Shown: positions 18,744-28,760, numbered from the stretch's first letter. The stretch: 64,000 nt of DNA from Bog-473 sp963807775 (GCA_963807775.1 CAWECY010000015.1:93583-157582); one strand, 5' to 3'. Notes: generated by a model not told the origin, from the sequence alone. A program made the numbers and translations.

Positions 18744-19879
18744 GTGCTGGACCTTGATTTCGACCAGGAGCAGGAGCTGCTGCGCCAGACGGTGCGCGAC
18801 GTGCTGGCGCGCCACTGCCCGCTCGAGGTGGTCCGCCAGATGGAGGACGACCCCGTCGGCTATCCCGCCGCCGCTGTGGGCCCAGCTCGGCGAGCTCGAC
18901 CTCATCGGGCTGCTGCTCCCCGAGGAGTACGGCGGCTCGGGCGATGTCGCTGCGTCGAGGGCGTGGCGCTCTACGAGGAGCTGGGCCGGGCGCTGGCGCC
19001 GACGCCGCACTTCGTGAGCGCGGTCATGAGCGGGGGCGTGCTGGCCGCGGCGGGGAGCGACGCGCAGAAGGAGCAGTGGCTGCGCCCGGTCGCCTCGGGC
19101 GAGGCCATCCTCACGCCGGCCTGGCTCGAGCCCGAGAACGGCTTCTCGCCCCGCGGCGTGGAGGCGCGGGCCGGCGCCGACGGCGTCGGGTTCCGGCTCA
19201 ACGGGCGTGAAGCGCCACGTCGCCTTCGCCTCGGCGGCCGACCGGCTCGTCGTGCTGGCCCGCACCGGTGACGCGGCCGAGGCCGTCGACCTCTTCCTGG
19301 TCGACCCCGCGGCGCGCCGGGGTGACGCCTGCGCCAGCAGTTCAGCATCGCGCTCGGACACCCAGTACGAGGTCACGCTCGTCCGACGTCGCCGTGGGCG
19401 AGGAGGACCGGATCGGCCCGGCCGGGAGCGGGTGGGCCACCTGGCAGGAGGTGCTCGAGCCGGCGTCTGGTGCTGCTGGCGGCGCAGGCCGTCGGCGGCG
19501 CCCGCTACGCGCTCGAGATCACCACCCAGTACGCCAAGGACCGCCAGCAGTTCGACAAGCCGCTCGGCGCGTTCCAGGCGCTGGCCCACTATCTGGCCGA
19601 CGCCGTCACCAACCTCGACGGGGCCGAGCAGCTGGTCCACGAGGCGGCCTGGGCCGGGGCGACGGGCGGCCGCTGACGTCGCTGGCGCCGATGGCCAAGC
19701 TGTTCGCCTGCTCCACCTTCCGCGACATCACCGCCATGGCCCAGCAGATCTTCGGCGGCATCGGGTTCACGCTCGACTTCGACATCCAGCTCTACTTCCG
19801 GCGGGCCAAGCAGCAGCAGCTGATGTGGGCCAACGACCGCGCCCTCGAGGACGCGGTGGCGGGCGCCCTGCTCGACTGA
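18744..19879 (+). pseudogene. Second acyl-CoA dehydrogenase, multiply frameshifted
   Basis: GTG 18744 with AGGAAGG about ten bases upstream. Blocks in order: FDQEQELLRQTVRDVLARHC, LWAQLGELDLIGLLLPEEYG, VEGVALYEELGRALAPTPHF, EAILTPAWLEPENGFSPRG, KRHVAFASAADRLVVLARTG, QAVGGARYALEITTQYAKDR, QFDKPLGAFQALAHYLADAV, TAMAQQIFGGIGFTLDFDIQ, LYFRRAKQQQLMW, ending at TGA 19877-19879. The QQIFGGIGFT element and the R-Q-F-x-K-P-L-G-x-F-Q-A helix identify an acyl-CoA dehydrogenase. The usual E/GGxxxEI ending is replaced by LYFRRAK, as in the smaller FadE subunits of heterotetrameric steroid-type enzymes. At least six one-base changes are needed. Confidence 0.7.
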
Positions 19880-19927
19880 GCTGATGCCGCTCGGGCCGCG
19901 GTGACGCTTGCTAGCGTTCCTGCGGCC

Positions 19928-21120
19928 ATGGTGCCGGGGCACGCCATCGCTGAGCATCGAAGAGGCGCGCCGGGTCGCGCTGTCCGCGCAGGGCCTGCGC
20001 GGGCGCCCGGCACGAGCGCCGGCGGCGTCGCCGGCCATGCTGCGCCGCCTCGGGGCGGTGCAGCTCGACACGATCTCGGTGCTGGCCCGATCGCACGAGC
20101 TGGTGGCGTACGCCCGCCTGGGGGCCGATCGGCCGGACGCGGGTCGAGCGGGCCTACTGGGGGCCGAGGAGCGCCACGTTCGAGTACTGGTCCCACGCCG
20201 CCTGCGTCCTGCCGCTCGAGGACTGGCCGGCCTATGCGTTCAAGCGCCGGGCCCGGCTGGCCAAGGGGAGGCGCTGGCACTGCTCGAGGACAGCGACAAG
20301 AGCTGCGGCGAGGTGCTGGCCCGCCTGCGAGCCGAGGGGCCGCTGACGGCCAACGAGCTGGGCGGCGCCAAGAAGGGGGGCCCGTGGTGGGACTGGTCGG
20401 AGATCAAGATCGCCGCCGAGTGGCTGCTCGACATCGGCGAGCTGGTGTGCCGTCGAGCGGCGGGGGTTCCAACGCGTCTACGACCTGGCCGAGCGCGCCG
20501 TCCCCGCCGAACTGCTGGCGCAGGAGTGGACGGACGAGGAGTGCGCCGCGCGGCTCGTCGCCGCGGCGGGACGCGCGCTCGGCGTGGCGACGGAGGCCGA
20601 CCTGGCCGTGTACCACGGGCTGCCGCGCCCGCTGGTCCGCCGGGCGCTGCCCGTCGACGGAGCTGACCGAGGTCGCCGTGGAGGGCTGGAAGCAGCCCGC
20701 CTTCGCCGATCCCGCCGCGCTCGGCGGCACTGGGCACGCGGGCGCAGGGCCGGAGCGTCCTGCTGTCGCCCTTCGACTCGCTCCTCTGGTACCGCGACCG
20801 GGTGGAGCGTCTCTTCGGGCTGCGCCACCGGCTCGAGGCCTACACGCCGAAGGCGAAGCGCATCTTCGGCTACTTCGCCATGCCCGTGCTGGCCGGCACG
20901 CGGCTCGTCGGTCTCGTCGATCCGGGCCGACGGGGCGACGTGCTCGTGGCCAAGCAGGTGACGCTCCTCCGGCCGAACGCAGTCCGACCCGTGGCGCGGT
21001 GCGCTGCGCGGAAGCGGCTTCGTGGGTCGGCTGCACCGAGGTGCTCGTCGAACGCGTCGAGCCCGAGTCGGCCCGGAGCGAATTGGACGGGCTCTTCTGG
21101 CGTCGCGTTCGATCCGCTGA
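19928..21120 (+). pseudogene. Winged-helix YcaQ-family protein (putative crosslink-repair glycosylase), frameshifted
   Basis: Removing one G from the GGGG near 19936 gives MVPGTPSLSIEEARRVALSA from ATG 19928. Other blocks are MLRRLGAVQLDTISVLARSH, TFEYWSHAACVLPLEDWPAY, AEWLLDIGELVC, LLSPFDSLLWYRDRVERLFG, AYTPKAKRIFGYFAMPVLAG and CTEVLVERVEPESARSELD. The QLDTISVLARSHELV and YTPK..R.FGYFAMPVL motifs identify the HTH_42/YcaQ family, whose E. coli member unhooks DNA interstrand crosslinks. The family's Q-x-D pair is present in QLDTI. Seven or so indels break the frame. The 3' end is uncertain; the position given is the first stop compatible with the C-terminal sequence. Confidence 0.65.
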
Positions 21121-21129
21121 GCAGTCGGG

Positions 21130-22016
21130 TCAGTCCCGTGCGTGCTGGCGCCGCGATCTGCTCGAAGGTGGTGATGTCGCCGCGCGTAGGGACCGGTCTG
21201 AGCCGGGTGGTGCAGGACGATCTGGTCGAAGCCCAGCTCGACGTACGGGGCGACCAACTCGTCGAACTGACCGACGGAATCGATCACGGGCTCGGTCGGC
21301 GTCCAGAGCAGCACCTTGCCGATGCTCGACGCCGTCGCGACCGGCGGCGGCGCAGGCGGCATCGAGCTCGGCGCGCTGTCGCCGGACCGCCTCGAGAATC
21401 GTCTGCGGTGTGCGCGGTGCCGCGGCCCGTGGGCCCGATGGTGACCCAGTGAGCGCCCGTGCGTCACCGCCAGCCGCAGCCCCGTCGGCCCGCCGGCGGC
21501 GATGGTCAGGGGGAGTGGCCGCTGCACGCGTGCCCGGCGTGCTCGGCGCCTCCACGGCCGCGTAGTGCGCGGTCCGGATGGTCGTGCGCCACGACGGCTC
21601 CCCGTCGAGGATCGGCCGCAGCACCTCGAGGAAGTCCCCGAAGCGGGCCAGCCGTTCCGCCGGCGGCCACGGCTCCTGCCCGAGGACCTCCGCGTCGGAG
21701 CCCTCGCTGCCCGGCCCCAGCCCGAGGTCGAGGCGGCCGCCGCTGAGGTCGTCGAGCGTGATCGCTTCGCGGGCCAGCGTGACGGGGTGGCGGAAGTTGG
21801 GCGTGGCCACGAGCGTGCCCAGCCGGATGTGCTGCGTCACCCCGGCCGCCGCGGCGAGCACGGGCACGGCGGCGTGCCACGGCCCGTCGGGCATGCCGCC
21901 CCAGCGGATGTGGTCGTAGGTCCACGCCGTGAGAACCCGCTGCGGTCGGCCCACTCCCACTGCCGGCGCGCCTCGGGCCACCGATCGGTGGGCAGGATGA
22001 CCAGGCCGACGCGCAC
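21130..22016 (-). pseudogene. LLM-class flavin-dependent oxidoreductase, frameshifted
   Basis: GTG 22016 begins VRVGLVILPTDRWPEARRQW. The next frame gives TYDHIRWGGMPDGPWHAAVP, IRLGTLVATPNFRHPVTLAR, LDDLSGGRLDLGLGPGSEGS and FGDFLEVLRPILDGE. Later fragments give SVGQFDELVAPYVELGFDQI and HHPAQTGPYA, ending at TGA 21130-21132. The LATP.FRHP and L..SGGR..LG.G motifs are diagnostic of bacterial luciferase-like monooxygenases, often F420-dependent in actinobacteria. At least three indels occur, including one after the first 35 codons. It is convergent with the YcaQ-like gene and divergent from the methyltransferase. Confidence 0.65.
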
Positions 22017-22052
22017 AGGGCCGAACCTACCCGGGCCGGGTACCGTGGCGCC

Positions 22053-22866
22053 GTGGCCAACGAGGGCGAGTTCAAACGGTGGAACGACGAGCACTGGGCC
22101 GCGGCCTGGCCGCGGCGGGAGCGGCTGACCAACGAGGTGTCGCCCTTCCTGCTCGACGCCGTCGGTGCCCGCCCGGGACAGCGGGTGTGCGACATCGGCT
22201 GCGGCGGTGGGATCCTCACCCTCGCACTCGCCAGGCCTGGTCGAGCCGGGCGGTGAGGCGATCGGGATCGACATCTCGGCACCGCTGCTCGAACTGGCCC
22301 GGAGCCGGGCCGACCGAGGCCGGTGTCGCCAACGCGCGAATTCGTGCAGATGGACGTGCAAACCGGCTCGCTCGGCGGCGGGCCCTTCGACCTCGCCGTG
22401 AGCCAGTTCGGCGTCATGTTCTTCGACGAGCCGACGGCCGCGTTCGGTGCCATCCGCCGCCACCTGATCCCCGGCGGCCGCCTTGTGTTCGCCTGCTGGC
22501 AGGAGGTCGAGCGCAATCCCTGGTACGTCGCGCGCCGCGCTGCGGTCGCTGCTCCCACCCCCGCCGACTCCGCCTCCTGGCAAGAGCCCCACCGGCCCGT
22601 TCGTCCTCGGCGACGACGAGTACGTGCGCGACCTCTTGGCGGCCGCCGGCTTCGTCTCCGTCGAGAGCGCGGCGCACGAGACCACGGTGCGCGCCCCGGC
22701 CAGCGCGGTGATCGATCGCTCACAACTCCGATTCATGGGGGTCCCGCCCGAGGAAGAGGCGGCGGCGCTGGCCCTGGTCGAGCGTCATCTCGAGCGATTC
22801 GCGGTGGGGCCGGACGAGTACGAGTACCCGCTCGCCTTCCGGCTGTACCAATCCGTCAATCCGTAG
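22053..22866 (+). pseudogene. Class I SAM-dependent methyltransferase, frameshifted
   Basis: GTG 22053 gives MANEGEFKRWNDEHWAAAWP, then the SAM-binding motif RVCDIGCGGGILTLALA. A shifted frame continues LVEPGGEAIGIDISAPLLEL, then FVQMDVQTGSLGGGPFDLAV and FGVMFFDEPTAAFGAIRRHL, and RLVFACWQEVERNPWYVA. The C-terminal part is DDEYVRDLLAAAGFVSVES to YPLAFRLYQSVNP, TAG 22864-22866. The order (FxxW, DIGCGxG, ID.S, F..A.SxFGVMFF) matches the UbiE/Methyltransf_25 group that acts on small molecules. Three or four single-base indels are present. Confidence 0.7.
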
Positions 22867-22896
22867 GTCCACCCGCCGCTGTGCTATTCCGTTCCC

Positions 22897-23296
22897 GTGG
22901 CCGGCTACAGCGGGACGCCGCTGCCGAAGAAACTCGGCGATCGCAGAGGGCTCGACGCTGGCGCTCATCGCTGCGCCACCGGGCGTGATCGCCGGCCTGC
23001 CGCCCGGCGTCACCGTCAAGCGTCAGGCACGCGGGTCGGCGGACGTCGTGGTGGCCTTTTTCACGCAACGGAGGGAATTCGAGCGCCGGTTCGACGCCCT
23101 GTCCCGGATGATCTTCCCCTCGGGGGGTCTGTGGATCGCCTGGCCGAAACGGGCCTCGGGCCTGGAGACGACCATGCACGAGGGGGTCGTGCGCGAGGTG
23201 GCGCTGCCGCTCGGACTGGTGGACAACAAGGTGTGCGCCATCGACGAGACGTGGTCGGGCCTGCGGGTCGTGTGGCGACGGGAGCGCCGGAGCTGA
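22897..23296 (+). CDS. DUF3052-type small protein (one frameshift)
   Basis: GTG 22897 reads MAGYSGTPLPKKLG. An extra G near 22940 shifts the frame, after which it runs IAEGSTLALIAAPPGVIAGL, VVVAFFTQRREFERRF, FPSGGLWIAWPKRASGL, VREVALPLGLVDNKVCAIDE, WSGLRVVWRRERR and stops at 23294-23296. The GYSGTPL.KKLG start, LWIAWPK core and KVCAID..WSGL.....R end match the DUF3052 family of about 130-140 residues, common in actinobacteria and functionally uncharacterised. It converges on the signal peptidase gene with a 10-bp gap. Confidence 0.75.
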
Positions 23297-23306
23297 TCAA
23301 ACCTCG

Positions 23307-23939
23307 TTAGAAGAACGCCAGCCGTGAGAGCGGCCAGATCCGGAGGTCGACCTTGCCGACGATGGCCGACTCGGGCACCGGTCCCCAGTAGCGCGAGTCG
23401 CAGGACTCCTCCCGGTTGTCACCCATGACGTAGACGTCGCCGGCGGGAATGCGATAGGGGCGGTGGAGGGAATAGGGCTCGCTGGACGGCCCCGGGTAGT
23501 TCTCGGTGCGGGTGGCCGGGGGCAGCCACGGTTCGGGTAGGACGTGCCCGTTGATGTACACGCGGCCCCGCGAGAGGGAGATGGTCTCGTCGGGCAGGCC
23601 GATGACGCGCTTGACGAGGTCCGCCACCGGAGGCCCGGCGCAGTCCTCGCTGGGCGGTGTGGCGAACACGATGATGTTGCTCCGATCGACACCGTGGAGG
23701 TGATAGCTCAGCTTGTCGACCACGATCCGGTCTCCGATCTGCAACGTCGGCTCCATGGAGCCCGAGGGGATGGAGTAGGTGGCCAGTACGAACGTGCGGA
23801 GGAGAATGGCGATGACGACCGCTACCACGACGACCCCGAGCAGTTCGAAGATCCAGCGGCCGGAGTTCCCCGGTTCGGCGGCGTGGCGCCCTCGACGTGC
23901 CTGCGTCGGCTCGTCGACCGGCTCTTGCTCGGTGTCCAT
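23307..23939 (-). CDS. lepB: Signal peptidase I
   Basis: 210 residues from ATG 23939; the frame stays open further upstream but the added residues do not resemble the family. A basic/acidic cytoplasmic N-terminus is followed by one membrane segment (IFELLGVVVVAVVIAILLRT). Box B SIPSGSMEPTLQIGDRIVVD holds the nucleophilic Ser. VKRVIGLPDE holds the general-base Lys, and VMGDNREESCDSRYWGPVPE is box E. It cleaves signal peptides of Sec/Tat-exported proteins at the outer face of the membrane, and the window encodes several large clients. An acidic substrate-side loop (PPSEDCAGPP) is typical of actinobacterial enzymes. The gene is intact despite lying in the indel-rich region. Confidence 0.92.
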   Translation of the reverse strand: MDTEQEPVDEPTQARRGRHAAEPGNSGRWIFELLGVVVVAVVIAILLRTFVLATYSIPSGSMEPTLQIGDRIVVDKLSYHLHGVDRSNIIVFATPPSEDCAGPPVADLVKRVIGLPDETISLSRGRVYINGHVLPEPWLPPATRTENYPGPSSEPYSLHRPYRIPAGDVYVMGDNREESCDSRYWGPVPESAIVGKVDLRIWPLSRLAFF

Positions 23940-24018
23940 CGTCCGAGAAGTATTACCCGCCGGCCGGCTACGGCCTTGCCACCTGGGGAAATCCGCCGTG
24001 TGACACGGCGAGGACAGT

Positions 24019-24736
24019 ATGGGGGACGTGATGCGTACCGTCATCTTCGACTTCTACGGCACCCTGGCCCACTGGGCCGACACCCGTGCCTCCAACTACG
24101 AGACCGTGTTCTCGGCCCACGGCTACACGTTGGACCCGGCCGTCTTGAACGAGTACTTCTTCCGTTACGACGGCGTCGCTCACGCTGAGCACTCGGTCAA
24201 CGAGGAGGCGTACGAGGCGTGGGTGCGGAGGCGTCTCCACGACCTCACCGATGCCGCCGGCGTCGACGAGGCACGGGTGGAGGACGTGGTCGAGGCGCTG
24301 CGCGTCGCCGGACCGGGGCCCGATGATCGCCTACCCGGAGGCGGAGGAGGCGCTGTCGCTGCTGCGGACGGCGGGCGTCGCCATCGGCGTCTGCTCCAAC
24401 TGGGGCTGGGAGCTCGATGCCTTCTTGGAGGAGGTCGGGTTGCTGGATCTCGTCGACTCCGCCGTCACCTCGGCGCGGGCCGGGGCGCGCAAGCCGCACC
24501 CCCGCATCTACGCCCACTCCGCCGCGGCGCTCGGCGTCGATCCCCGCGACGTGCTCTTCGTCGGCGACTCCTGGGAGCCCGACGTGCGCGGACCGCGACG
24601 GGTGGGGATGACCGCCGTCCACCTCTGGCGGGAGGACGAGCGCCCCGGTCAGCGCCCGCCGGCGCTCGAGCCCGGCGACCACCGGGTGTCGGACCTGACC
24701 GACGTCCTCGCGGTCCTGGAGGCGGTCAGCTCTTGA
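24019..24736 (+). CDS. HAD-superfamily hydrolase (one frameshift)
   Basis: The first part reads MRTVIFDFYGTLAHWADTRA (HAD motif I, DFYGT), up to VEDVVEALRVA. A one-base insertion near 24312 (GCCGGACC for GCCGACC) shifts the frame. The second part reads PMIAYPEAEEALSLLRTAGV, then AIGVCSNWGWELDAF (motif II, SN), ARKPHPRIYAHSAAALGVDP (motif III Lys) and VLFVGDSWEPDVRGPRRVGM (motif IV). It is an N-acylneuraminate-9-phosphatase/REG-2-like HAD phosphatase of about 238 residues; substrate unknown. ATG 24031, preceded by GGGGGAC, is an alternative and perhaps better start. It is divergent from lepB with about 80 bp between starts. Confidence 0.75.
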
Positions 24737-25022
24737 GGTACTCGCAGGCTCCACTCGCCGCCCCCGATGTCGAGGAGTGGCGGAACGCGGCGCAGGTCGC
24801 AGGTCGGCGACGCGGGCTGCGCGTCTCTCCGAAGGGTCGATGAAGAGAATCGGGGCACCTGGCGGCTCACGTCAGTGGTGATGGTGGGCTATCCCATTCT
24901 GTCGTTTTCCTACACCCGGCCCGAGGCGCTGAGGGTCCGCGTTTGAGCTGGGGGCGCCGATCAACTCCATGTCCCGGGGCGTGACGTGATGTATCGATGA
25001 TGCATTCTGCACTGTCATCGGC

Positions 25023-25052
25023 TTGCACGAATATTTGTTAGCTGGGTATCAT
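25023..25052 (+). promoter_or_regulatory. Sigma-70-like promoter of second surface repeat gene
   Basis: TTGCAC (25023-25028), an 18-nt spacer, then TATCAT (25047-25052). Transcription from about 25059 would give a 24-nt leader containing GGAGGGG (25069-25075), seven bases before GTG 25083. The roughly 290 bp between the HAD gene and this promoter show no gene. Confidence 0.6.
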
Positions 25053-25082
25053 GCGTTCAGACATCACTGGAGGGGATTCAGG

Positions 25083-26545
25083 GTGACCCACAGGTATCGC
25101 CCGAAAGGCGCGCTGGCTATTTCGCGACTGCGTTACCTAGCGGTAGCAACTTCAATCTTGGCGCTCCTGATCGGTGCCCTCGTACTCGTGGCGGATCCAG
25201 GCGAAAGCGGCGCATCGGTCATCGCTGTGTCCGGGGATGTGCTGTTCGAGTCACCGCCCCCACTGGTAGCCCTCGGAACAGGTCAAAGCGACACCGCACT
25301 TACTTTCTTCACGGAACGCACCAATTATGTTCTCCCGACGACCACACCGATAGACATCACGCCAGGCTCGACCTTCCCAGAGAAGTATGTCGGAGTTGAC
25401 AATCTCACCCCAAGCACCCTTTCCGCCGGTGCCGCCGTTGACAGTTACTTCCTGTACTCCCAGCCCGTGGGACAGCCGCACAACTATTACCCCTACGCCG
25501 CAACGATCACCTTCAACGCGCCCATCCTCGGCGTGATCGTGACGACGTCAACTTTGAATGCGACGAACGCCAGCCTTGGTGCTCCAGGAACGACCTACCA
25601 CACGACAGGAGATGCCGGCCTCGAGAGTGACGACAAGGTTGAACTGGTTGGAGCTGGCACCATCCGTGTCGAGTTCTACACCTCTGTCGATACGGACGAC
25701 ATTCGGATCATTACGGCGGCTGGACCAAGCACAGGTCCTGGCGGGACGGGTGGCGGAGGCGCTGGGGGTTACGGCCCGGGTGGCTTGGGTGGCTCGGGTT
25801 ACAGCCCGGGTTACACCGGCTCGCGTCCGACGGCGGCATCTTCAACTTTGGGACGCAGTTCTTCGGGTCGATGGGTGGGCAGAAGCTCAACGCACCGATG
25901 GTCGCAGGGACGCAGGTCAGCGGGCAGCCAGGATACTGGACCGTGGCGTCTGACGGCGGGGTGTTCTCATTCGGTGGTGCCGGGTTCTATGGATCCATGG
26001 GAGGGCAACCGCTGAATGCACCTATTGTCGGCATGGCATCGACCCCAGATGGCCTCGGCTACTGGTTGGTGGCGTCCGACGGAGGGATCTTCAACTACGG
26101 CGACGCTGGCTTCTACGGCTCGAGAGGAGCCAAACACCTCAACAAACCCATCGTCGGCATGGCAACGACCCCAGATGGCCTCGGCTACTGGTTGGTGGCG
26201 TCCGACGGCGGGATCTTCTCCTACGGCGATGCCGTCTTCTACGGCTCGACTGGTGCCTTGACGCTCAACAAACCCATCGTAGGAATGACGACAACCCCTG
26301 ATGGACTCGGTTACTGGTTGTTGGCGTCCGACGGTGGGATCTTTTCCTACGGCGATGCGGTCTTCTACGGTTCAATGGGCGGCCAAAAGCTCAACAAACC
26401 GATGGTAGCGATGAAGACCACCGAAGACGGAGGTGGCTACTGGACCGTGGCCTCTGATGGCGGCGTCTTCTCCTTTGGTGATGCGAGCTTCCTCGGGTCC
26501 ATGGGCAGCATCGTGCTCAACAAACCGGTGGTTGGCGCGTTCTAG
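25083..26545 (+). CDS. Secreted surface protein with C-terminal 42-residue repeats (one frameshift)
   Basis: GTG 25083 is chosen over TTG 25023 because the latter lies in the promoter and GGAGGGG precedes the GTG. Residues 1-50 hold a signal anchor (YLAVATSILALLIGALVLVA). Residues about 50-215 form a beta-rich domain with TITFNAPILGVIVTTSTLNA, GDAGLESDDKVELVGAGTIR and TDDIRIITAAGP, resembling lectin-like secretion-anchor domains. A Gly-rich linker follows, where a one-base indel (about 25750-25825) shifts into the repeat frame: ASDGGIFNFGTQFFGSMGGQ and then five further units of LNKPIVGMATTPDGLGYWLV type to the TAG at 26545. It is the same repeat class as the gene at 1-804, but the units have diverged at DNA level. 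Role unknown, extracellular. Confidence 0.75.
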
Positions 26546-26687
26546 GTTCTCTTACGGATGGAGCTTGTGTCCGGCCTGTGGCGCCTCACGAGCTGGCCCA
26601 CCGAGTGTTCCTCGGTTCTGAGTCACTCTCAAAATTATCGTACGGAGTGGGCTTGATCCGGTTCAGCGGACAGGTTTGCTGTGTTGA

Positions 26688-27011
26688 TCATGCCGCCTGA
26701 CGGGCGGCCTTGTGGTTGAGGAGTGCTTCGTAGTCGGCGGGACTGCGGTAACCGAGCGAGCTGTGCAGGCGCCGCGTGTTGTACCAGCCCTCGAAAGCCT
26801 GGAGCACCATGACGCTCGTCATCACCCGGGCCGGGATGGTCGGTCGCCCCCGGGCCAACTCGGCATAGAGATCGGCGAAGCAGTCGTCACCGAAGAGCCG
26901 CTGTCCATGGTCGGCTGGCAGGCGGTAGAGCGAACTCTTCTTCAGCCGATCACCGAGGATCTCCCTCGGGTTCTCGAACCGTGGCTGGGCAATTGAGCGA
27001 CCGAGTGCCAT
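26688..27011 (-). pseudogene. Chimeric transposase remnant: IS1182-type N-terminus fused to IS3-type C-terminus
   Basis: The frame from ATG 27011 reads MALGRSIAQPRFENPREILG, then LYRLPADHGQRLFGDDCFAD, then RGRPTIPARVMTSVMVLQAF. This is the conserved N-terminus of IS1182-family transposases. After Phe-Glu-Gly-Trp it becomes YNTRRLHSSLGYRSPADYEA, the very C-terminus of IS3-family DDE transposases, and stops at 26688. Neither half has a catalytic triad. The in-frame join at about 26790 looks like recombination between two IS remnants at the shared FEGW/ExWYN codons. TGATCCGGTTCAGCGGACAG at 26653-26672 may be the IS3 terminal end. Confidence 0.7.
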
Positions 27012-27062
27012 GCCTCGAAATTCTCGCCCACCCGGGCACAAATCGCGAGCCTTTCGGTGCGA

Positions 27063-28760
27063 TTACTTCAGGGGGGTCCCAGGAGCGCCGACAGGGGGCC
27101 GGCCGTTCTCGGCCAGGCCGGCGGCCAGTGTGGCCCGGTCGTCGTCGGTGAGGGGCACGAAGTGGAGCTCCGTGCTGCCGAGCGGCCGCCACCAGACCGG
27201 CTCGTCGCACACCCACGCTTCCTTCCGCAGCCCCACCTTGGTCACCTTCCCGGTGGCGGTGACGGGGAGCGACGGCGAGATGCGCACGTAGCGGGGCACC
27301 CACTTGGGCCCGAGGTCGGGCTGTTGGCGGAGCCAGTCGGCGAAGGCGTCGGGGTCGAAGGGGTGGCCCGGCAGCAGCTCGATCGCCACCATGACCTGGT
27401 CGCCCGCCCCCGACACCGTGTCGGGGACCGGGTAGACCGCCACCACGGAGTAGTCGGGGTGGCGCGACAGGACGGTCTCGACCGGGCCGGCGGCGAAGTT
27501 CTCCGAGTCGACCCGCAGCCAGTCGCCCGTGCGGCCGGCGAAATAGTAGAAGCCCTCCTGGTCGACGTAGCCCAGGTCGCCCGTCCAGTACCAGCCGTTG
27601 CGCAACCGGTCGCGCTCGGCGTCCTCCCGGCGGTAGTAGCCCTCGAACTTGCCCGGGCCGCTGCGGTTGACCAGCTCCCCGATGGCTCGGCCGGCGTTGA
27701 GCAGGCGCCCCTCGGCGTCGATCTCGGCCGGCGGGCACTCCTCGCCCGTCTCGGGGCTGATGACGGCCAGGTCGATCCCGTCCACCGGCTTGCCCACCGC
27801 CCCCCTCGGCATGCCCAGCACCGGATTGATGGAGGCGCCGCCCTCGCTCTGCCCGTAGCCCTCAATGAGGTAGCACCCGAAGCGCGTGTGGAAGCGCTCG
27901 CGGTCGCGCACCGAGGCCTCGGTCCCGAACGCGCTCTTCAGTGTGTTGTCGGCGTCGTCGGGCTGCTCCGGCGTGGCCAGGATGTAGGCGATGGCCTTGC
28001 CGACGTAGCTGAACTTGGTGGCCCCGAAGCGGCGCACGTCGTCCAGGAAGGCCGACGCGCTGAAGCGAGGCCGGGTGGCGATGGCCGATCCCATCAGGAC
28101 GACCGGGCCCCACAGCGCCATGAGCGCGTTGCCGTGGAAGAGCGGCATGGGGCAGTAGCAGACGTCCTCGGCGGTGTAGCCGTAGCCCGGTCCCGCCACC
28201 TCCGCGATCCCGGCCAGCCGGCCCTGGGTGCAGCGCACCGCCTTGGGCACGCCGGTGGTCCCCGAGGTGAAGATGAGGAGGAAGAGCGCCTCCTCGTCGA
28301 TCTCGTCGGCGTGGGCCACGAGGTGGTCGGCCTCCTCGGAGCCGGCGAAGCGGGCCAGCAGGGCGTCGTAGCGCTCGGTCCCGGTCACCAGCACGTGGTC
28401 GTCGTCCACGCCGAGGAAGAGCCCCTTGAGCAGCTCGGCGCCGTCGGCATCCGTCACCATCAACGCGCAGTCGGTGGCCCGCACGTCCGCCCCCAGGGCC
28501 TCGCCCCGGCGTGTCGGGTTGATCCCGACGATGGCCGCCCCGGCCAGCGCCGCCCCGTTGAGCCAGAACAGGTATTCGGGGCCGTTGGGCAGGAGCACGC
28601 CGATGTGGGGCAGCGCCTCGCCCAGGAGCGAGCGGGCCAGGGCGCCCCGCGCCGCGCCCTCGGCCACCGCCTCACGCCAGGTCCAGGTGCCGCCGGCGTC
28701 CAGCACGCCCGGGCGATCGTCCGAGGCCCGCGCCGCCAGCATGGCGGCCACCGTCGTCAC
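27063..28760 (-). CDS. Acyl-CoA synthetase (AMP-dependent ligase, ANL superfamily)
   Basis: 565 residues from GTG 28760, which overlaps the upstream gene's TGA (GTGA). The much longer open frame upstream is antisense to coding sequence. Motifs: LIFTSGTTGVPKAVRCTQGR (P-loop A3), MPLFHGNALMALWG, EGYGQSEGG (A5), NGWYWTGDLGYVDQEGFYYF (A7), GRTGDWLRVDSENFAAGPVE (A8) and VTATGKVTKVGLR (A10 with the catalytic Lys). It adenylates a carboxylic acid and transfers it to CoA. The overall form resembles FadD17/FadD3-like actinobacterial enzymes. It is cotranscribed with the hydroxyacid oxidase gene. Confidence 0.88.
   Translation of the reverse strand: MTTVAAMLAARASDDRPGVLDAGGTWTWREAVAEGAARGALARSLLGEALPHIGVLLPNGPEYLFWLNGAALAGAAIVGINPTRRGEALGADVRATDCALMVTDADGAELLKGLFLGVDDDHVLVTGTERYDALLARFAGSEEADHLVAHADEIDEEALFLLIFTSGTTGVPKAVRCTQGRLAGIAEVAGPGYGYTAEDVCYCPMPLFHGNALMALWGPVVLMGSAIATRPRFSASAFLDDVRRFGATKFSYVGKAIAYILATPEQPDDADNTLKSAFGTEASVRDRERFHTRFGCYLIEGYGQSEGGASINPVLGMPRGAVGKPVDGIDLAVISPETGEECPPAEIDAEGRLLNAGRAIGELVNRSGPGKFEGYYRREDAERDRLRNGWYWTGDLGYVDQEGFYYFAGRTGDWLRVDSENFAAGPVETVLSRHPDYSVVAVYPVPDTVSGAGDQVMVAIELLPGHPFDPDAFADWLRQQPDLGPKWVPRYVRISPSLPVTATGKVTKVGLRKEAWVCDEPVWWRPLGSTELHFVPLTDDDRATLAAGLAENGRPPVGAPGTPLK

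Noticed and set aside
16484..24736. Programmed ribosomal frameshifting as an explanation for the broken genes
   Set aside because: Shifts are too many, occur without slippery sequences or downstream structures, and affect unrelated enzyme families.
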